Position numbers and translations under genes: made by a program. From contig NZ_NKXR01000001.1 of NCBI RefSeq assembly GCF_002232035.1, positions 256,574 to 320,573 on the forward strand: 64,000 nucleotides of DNA. Reading direction: 5' to 3'. The notes below the pieces were generated by a model. It did no database searches, was not told where the DNA came from, and saw only the letters and a list, made by a program, of their open reading frames with translations. The DNA comes from Collinsella sp. TF06-26 (GTDB lineage: Bacteria > Actinomycetota > Coriobacteriia > Coriobacteriales > Coriobacteriaceae). Positions 60,678-64,000 of the stretch are shown piece after piece. Every line of letters begins with the position of its first letter. Positions within the stretch are counted from its first letter, which is position 1.

Positions 60678-61423
60678 CATGCCAAAATACCTCGCGCCAC
60701 AAACCCATACCCACATCAACAAAAAGTTGCACAATTTATTTCCCATGTCTGTACATAGTTTGTTATCCAAACGCAATTACCAGTGCAGCTCGCTGCTTCA
60801 GTTGGGCTTCAGGAACGCTCCCAATTATTGCCAGCACCACAATAACCTGCGCCAACGTGAACAACATCCCAAAACAACCCCCTTAAGCACGTCAAATGAA
60901 CGAAATGTAGTCCAACGCAACCCAAATCAGTTTCACTAACAGCTTGTGCTAGGATACCTAACGTTACATGAGTTCAACTGTGCTCACGGCTTCAGTAAGC
61001 CACAAAGCGCAGGGTCGATCAGCATCCGGCCGTAACGGCGGTGTTAGAAAAACCATGAGCTCCAATATCGATTGCCATGCACGTTTTGTACTTGCTTTTG
61101 CGGCTATTTATAAGTTCGCATTAGAAGGTGCCAATAAGTTGTTAAGGCAAACCACAGCAGTCCTTCAGCTGGCTGCGTGCGATCCAGTTTTGAAATCACT
61201 TGACCGGATCGCACGCAGCCAGCTGAGGTTGCAGGCATTCTTGCGATACGTGCCTGTGACCTCAGTGCTGCTTTTGTACATACCGTTCACGGTGGGGCAG
61301 AGCCACGTGCTTGTCTGACTGGGCTCAGGGTTTGAATATGGAGCGCCTTCGCGCACAAGCGCCCTGGCGAAGCCATACCCAAACCCCATGAGCCACACGT
61401 AAGACAGCAAGGGGGTGGTGCTC
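60678..61423 (+). other. Long non-coding leader of the polysaccharide operon
   Basis: About 750 bases without a convincing gene; base composition is lower in GC than the flanks. A possible extended -10 promoter (TGC followed by TAGGAT) lies near 60947-60955. A 20-bp hairpin lies at 61166-61225. LoaP-controlled operons characteristically have such a long leader with a hairpin. A 116-codon open frame from 60968 crosses the hairpin and has no ribosome site. Confidence 0.5.
61166..61225 (+). promoter_or_regulatory. 20-bp perfect leader hairpin, candidate LoaP recognition or attenuation site
   Basis: CAGCTGGCTGCGTGCGATCC and its exact complement flank a 20-base loop. No T run follows, so it is not a simple terminator. 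LoaP antiterminators are known to bind RNA hairpins in operon leaders; linking this hairpin to the loaP gene 200 bases downstream is inference. Confidence 0.5.
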
Positions 61424-61969
61424 GTGTGGTATGTGATCCAGGTCATTAACGGTCGCGAAGACGTAATGCGCGAGCGCATTGAGCGCATGGTGCCGGCTGG
61501 CGCCATGCAGGAGCTCTTTTATCCCCAATTTCAAACCGAGATCAAAGTACACGGCGAATGGGTCAATACGACCAAGCCGCTCTTTCCCGGTTATCTTATC
61601 TGCGATACGGCAGATCCCCGTACTGTGCAACAGCATCTGCTGCGCATGGACGACTTTGCCCGGATGCTTTCGCAAGACGGTCAGTTTGTGCCGCTGGCAA
61701 AAGAAGAGGTCCAGCTTATTGGCGGCTTTACGCATAGGGGAGACCGCGTAGTGCCCATGAGCGAAGCCCTAAAAGACGGCGACCAGGTCGTAGTGACGGC
61801 AGGTCCGCTGCTGGGCCACGAGGGCCTTATCAAAACCATTAACAGACGCAAGAGCACTGCTTATTTGGAGCTCGATCTGTGCGGCCGACGCGTAACTACG
61901 CGCGTCGGCCTTGCCGTGTTATCGGCCGAGCAGCGCGTAATGCGAAACCTTAATAAGGCGATCGCCTAG
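61424..61969 (+). CDS. loaP: NusG-paralogue antiterminator, LoaP family
   Basis: A 181-residue specialised NusG protein that binds RNA polymerase and prevents termination in long operons. WYVIQVINGREDVM at the N-terminus begins the NGN domain, with TTKPLFPGYLICDT in the middle. The C-terminal KOW domain has DGDQVVVTAGPLLGHEGLI and RRKSTAYLELDLCGR. The LoaP hallmarks (long linker, acidic MSEALKDGD junction) separate it from housekeeping NusG. GTG 61424 is preferred because AAGGGGG is well spaced; GTG 61415 and 61418 are alternatives. First gene of the polysaccharide operon that it probably activates. Confidence 0.85.
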   Translation: MWYVIQVINGREDVMRERIERMVPAGAMQELFYPQFQTEIKVHGEWVNTTKPLFPGYLICDTADPRTVQQHLLRMDDFARMLSQDGQFVPLAKEEVQLIGGFTHRGDRVVPMSEALKDGDQVVVTAGPLLGHEGLIKTINRRKSTAYLELDLCGRRVTTRVGLAVLSAEQRVMRNLNKAIA

Positions 61970-62021
61970 CTGCAGACGGTCGCCACACAGAACAGGGAGG
62001 ATCCCCCGACCCGGGGACGAA

Positions 62022-62786
62022 GTGTTGGAAGAGAACGTGTCGGATAAAACAGAATATGAAACGGATGCGCCAGCGGGTGCGGCGCTGATTGCTCAGGCCA
62101 TGGACCGACGTGAGGGCACCGGCCGCTACAGGGCCATGCAATCCATCATGGACTGGGATCGCTCGCGCCTAGCCTACCGCACCGTTAAGCGCGCGTTCGA
62201 CATCGTGTTCAGCGGTGTTGTGCTCGTGGTCATCGCGATTCCCAGCCTGGTGCTCGCGGCACTCATCCGCCTGGAGAGCGAGGGCAGCCCCTTCTACAGC
62301 CAGATCCGCGTGGGACAGACCCGCCCCGACGGTAGCCTGACCACCTTCCGCATGTGGAAGTTCCGTTCCATGTACAAGGACGCCGACGAGCGTCTCGCCG
62401 AGTTCAAGGGGCAGAACGAGATCGCTGGGGCCATGTTCAAGATGAGGGAGGACCCCCGCGTCACCAAGATCGGCAGGTTCATCCGCAAGCACTCCATCGA
62501 CGAGTTCCCGCAGTTCCTGAACGTGTTCCTGGGCCAGATGTCCGTCGTCGGCCCGCGCCCGCCGCTGCCGAACGAGGTGTCGGAGTACACGGAATACGAC
62601 TTGCAGCGTCTTGCCGTGAAGCCTGGCATCACCGGCTGGTGGCAAGTCACTGAGCGTAACTCGACTGGATTCGACGGGATGGTCCGACGCGATCTGGAAT
62701 ATATAGCCAAACGAGGCATTTTCTTCGATTTCAAAATAATCCTACTCACAGTGATTGAGGTTGTTAGCGGAAATGGCGCTTGCTAA
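62022..62786 (+). CDS. Priming undecaprenyl-phosphate sugar-1-phosphate transferase
   Basis: A 254-residue membrane enzyme of the bacterial sugar transferase (PF02397-type) family that loads the first sugar phosphate on the lipid carrier. RTVKRAFDIVFSGVVLVVI (about residue 53) is the membrane re-entrant helix. Catalytic segments FRMWKFRSMYKDAD, IDEFPQFLNVFLGQMSVVGPRPP and KPGITGWWQV follow. The start is uncertain: GTG 62022 or GTG 62037. The sugar (galactose, glucose or an N-acetylhexosamine) cannot be told. The 3' end overlaps the next gene by 14 bases. Confidence 0.88.
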   Translation: MLEENVSDKTEYETDAPAGAALIAQAMDRREGTGRYRAMQSIMDWDRSRLAYRTVKRAFDIVFSGVVLVVIAIPSLVLAALIRLESEGSPFYSQIRVGQTRPDGSLTTFRMWKFRSMYKDADERLAEFKGQNEIAGAMFKMREDPRVTKIGRFIRKHSIDEFPQFLNVFLGQMSVVGPRPPLPNEVSEYTEYDLQRLAVKPGITGWWQVTERNSTGFDGMVRRDLEYIAKRGIFFDFKIILLTVIEVVSGNGAC

Positions 62787-63579
62787 AGAGACTATAGGGA
62801 ATTACGAAGGCACCGGTTCAACGGTTGATCTTCCCGGACGAGTCGAAGTCCTGGGCGCCCCCGTCGACCCCTGGACGATGGAGCAGACCGTCGAGGCGAC
62901 CGATGCCCTCATCAAGGAGGGGCGCTTCGCTCATTTGATCGGCGTGAACGCCGACAAGTTGCTTCAGATGCGTGACGATCCCGAGATGGATGCGTGCGTG
63001 CGCCGCTGCGAAATCGTGAACGCCGATGGCGCCTCCATGGTCATGGCCGCCAAGAAGCTGGGCGTGGACTTGCCCGGGCGCGTGGCCGGCATCGACCTCA
63101 TGTGGGAGCTGTGTGGGCTGGCCGAGCGTGAGGGGCACAGCGTCTACCTGCTGGGCGCCAAAGCCGAAGTGGTCGCAAAGACCGCCGAGGTACTGTCCGA
63201 GAGGTATCCCAATATGGTCCTTGCGGGCTACCGTGACGGCTACTTCGGCGAAGACGAGTTCGATGCCGTGGTCGCCGAGGTTGAACAGGCCGAGCCCGAC
63301 ATCGTGTTCGTGGGCATCACCTCGCCCAAGAAGGAACGCCTGATCGAGCGTTTCCGCGAGCTGGGCGCCAAGGGCGCTTTCGTGGGCGTGGGGGGTTCGT
63401 TCGACGTGGTCTCCGGCAACATCCCGCGCGCCCCGATGTGGATGCAGCGCGCGAACCTGGAGTGGCTCTTCCGCATGATGCAGGAGCCCAAGCGCCTGGT
63501 GAAGCGCTACGTGGTCGGCAACACCCGTTTCTACATGCTTCTCCGCAAGGAGTCAAAGAGGAGCAAGGCCAATGACTAA
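62773..63579 (+). CDS. WecG/TagA/CpsF-family glycosyltransferase
   Basis: A 268-residue GT26 enzyme, typically an N-acetylmannosamine or glucosyl transferase that adds the second sugar to a lipid-linked precursor. [35 protein letters not shown] (catalytic Asp region), [17 protein letters not shown] and [17 protein letters not shown] are family motifs. ATG 62773 overlaps the preceding gene by 14 bases. The adjacent UDP-GlcNAc 2-epimerase would supply UDP-ManNAc, supporting a ManNAc-transferase role. Confidence 0.88.
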   Translation: MALAKETIGNYEGTGSTVDLPGRVEVLGAPVDPWTMEQTVEATDALIKEGRFAHLIGVNADKLLQMRDDPEMDACVRRCEIVNADGASMVMAAKKLGVDLPGRVAGIDLMWELCGLAEREGHSVYLLGAKAEVVAKTAEVLSERYPNMVLAGYRDGYFGEDEFDAVVAEVEQAEPDIVFVGITSPKKERLIERFRELGAKGAFVGVGGSFDVVSGNIPRAPMWMQRANLEWLFRMMQEPKRLVKRYVVGNTRFYMLLRKESKRSKAND

Positions 63580-64000
63580 GAAGAAAGTAATGCTCGTCTT
63601 CGGCACCCGCCCGGAGGCAATCAAGATGTGCCCGCTCGTCAACGAGCTGAAGGCGCGCACGGATGAGTTCGAGACTGTGGTGACCGTGACCGGCCAGCAC
63701 CGCGAGATGCTCGACCAGGTGCTGCGCGTCTTCGACGTGACTCCCGACCACGACCTTGCGATCATGAAGCCGGGCCAGACGCTGTTCGACGTGACGTGCG
63801 ACGTGCTGCTCAAGCTCAGGGCCGTCCTCGAGGGCGAGAGGCCCGATGTCGTCCTGGTCCACGGAGACACCACGACCAGCTTCGCCGCGGCGCTCGCGTG
63901 CTTTTACCTTCAGATTCCCGTGGGCCACGTCGAGGCCGGCCTGCGCACGCACGACATCTACAGCCCCTGGCCGGAGGAGTTCAACCGCCAGGCGGTCGAC
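63572..64000 (+). CDS. wecB: UDP-N-acetylglucosamine 2-epimerase (partial, runs off window)
   Basis: The first 143 residues of a 2-epimerase that converts UDP-GlcNAc to UDP-ManNAc. [18 protein letters not shown] at residues 6-23, [14 protein letters not shown] and [17 protein letters not shown] are diagnostic, and [10 protein letters not shown] follows. ATG 63572 overlaps the previous gene's end by eight bases. The frame stays open to the last base, so the gene continues beyond the window. It makes the sugar that the upstream glycosyltransferase probably uses. Confidence 0.92.
   Translation, partial: MTKKKVMLVFGTRPEAIKMCPLVNELKARTDEFETVVTVTGQHREMLDQVLRVFDVTPDHDLAIMKPGQTLFDVTCDVLLKLRAVLEGERPDVVLVHGDTTTSFAAALACFYLQIPVGHVEAGLRTHDIYSPWPEEFNRQAVD

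Noticed and set aside
60968-61318. A 116-codon open frame in the loaP leader
   Set aside because: It crosses the 20-bp hairpin, lacks a ribosome site and has no recognisable features; probably chance.
1-64000. CRISPR arrays, rRNA genes, prophage or integrative-element integrases
   Set aside because: I saw no regularly spaced repeats, no rRNA-like stretch, and no integrase, capsid or relaxase motifs. The repeats found are isolated palindromes.

Overview
The window looks like chromosomal DNA from a gut actinobacterium of the class Coriobacteriia, most likely Collinsella or a close relative. The grounds are the GC-rich coding DNA, the actinobacterial style of the housekeeping proteins, the five-gene glycogen operon (glgB-glgP-glgC-glgD-glgA) with lysine/alanine-rich protein tails, and a LoaP-type antiterminator ahead of a capsule/exopolysaccharide operon. 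No rRNA or marker gene fixes the genus, so this is inference.

Layout. 1-5047: backbone genes (a 1-phosphofructokinase-type kinase, CCA-adding enzyme, two identical tRNA-Glu(CTC), a YbhN-like membrane protein, a TetR regulator). 5048-27926: a visibly more GC-rich accessory block, bracketed by an IS3-type transposase remnant on the left and an IS21 IstA remnant on the right. It holds an apparently complete anaerobic cobalamin route. The minus strand carries a cobalamin riboswitch, an exported CbiK cobaltochelatase, a lipoprotein and a three-gene FecBCD/BtuFCD-type ABC importer. The plus strand carries 17 tightly overlapping genes (cbiF, D, L, G, H, ET, A, cobT, U, S, cobU-like/cobC fusion, cbiB, cobD, cbiP, cobO, cbiC, cbiJ). 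28019-44232: backbone again (MacB-type efflux operon, L,D-transpeptidase, sdaA, metK, gltX, priA, def, fmt, rsmB), punctuated by long perfect or near-perfect palindromes. 44416-45345: an AT-rich orphan gene. 45434-58818: FmdB-like zinc ribbon, a GH13-GH77 double-domain enzyme and the glycogen operon. 59150-60637: HAD phosphatase, thiamine pyrophosphokinase, tRNA-Ala(GGC). 60678-64000: a long leader with a 20-bp hairpin, loaP, a priming sugar-phosphate transferase, a WecG/TagA-type glycosyltransferase and a UDP-GlcNAc 2-epimerase cut by the window end.

How the genes work together. The block at 5.3-27.8 kb could take sirohydrochlorin to cobalamin: CbiK inserts cobalt; CbiL/H/F/G/D/J/E/T/C build the corrin ring; CbiA/CobO/CbiP amidate and adenosylate; CbiB/CobD/CobU/CobT/CobS/CobC attach the nucleotide loop. 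The glycogen region pairs synthesis (GlgC/D/A/B) with breakdown (GlgP, GH13-GH77). It has repeated GGTAAAAC half-sites upstream of two divergent or adjacent units, suggesting one sugar-responsive repressor. The 61-64 kb genes start an extracellular polysaccharide operon that LoaP probably reads through.

Most worth following up: the IS-bracketed B12 island with an exported chelatase under riboswitch control, the LoaP leader hairpin, the intergenic palindrome families, the GH13-GH77 fusion, and the histone-like tails on GlgA and GlgB.
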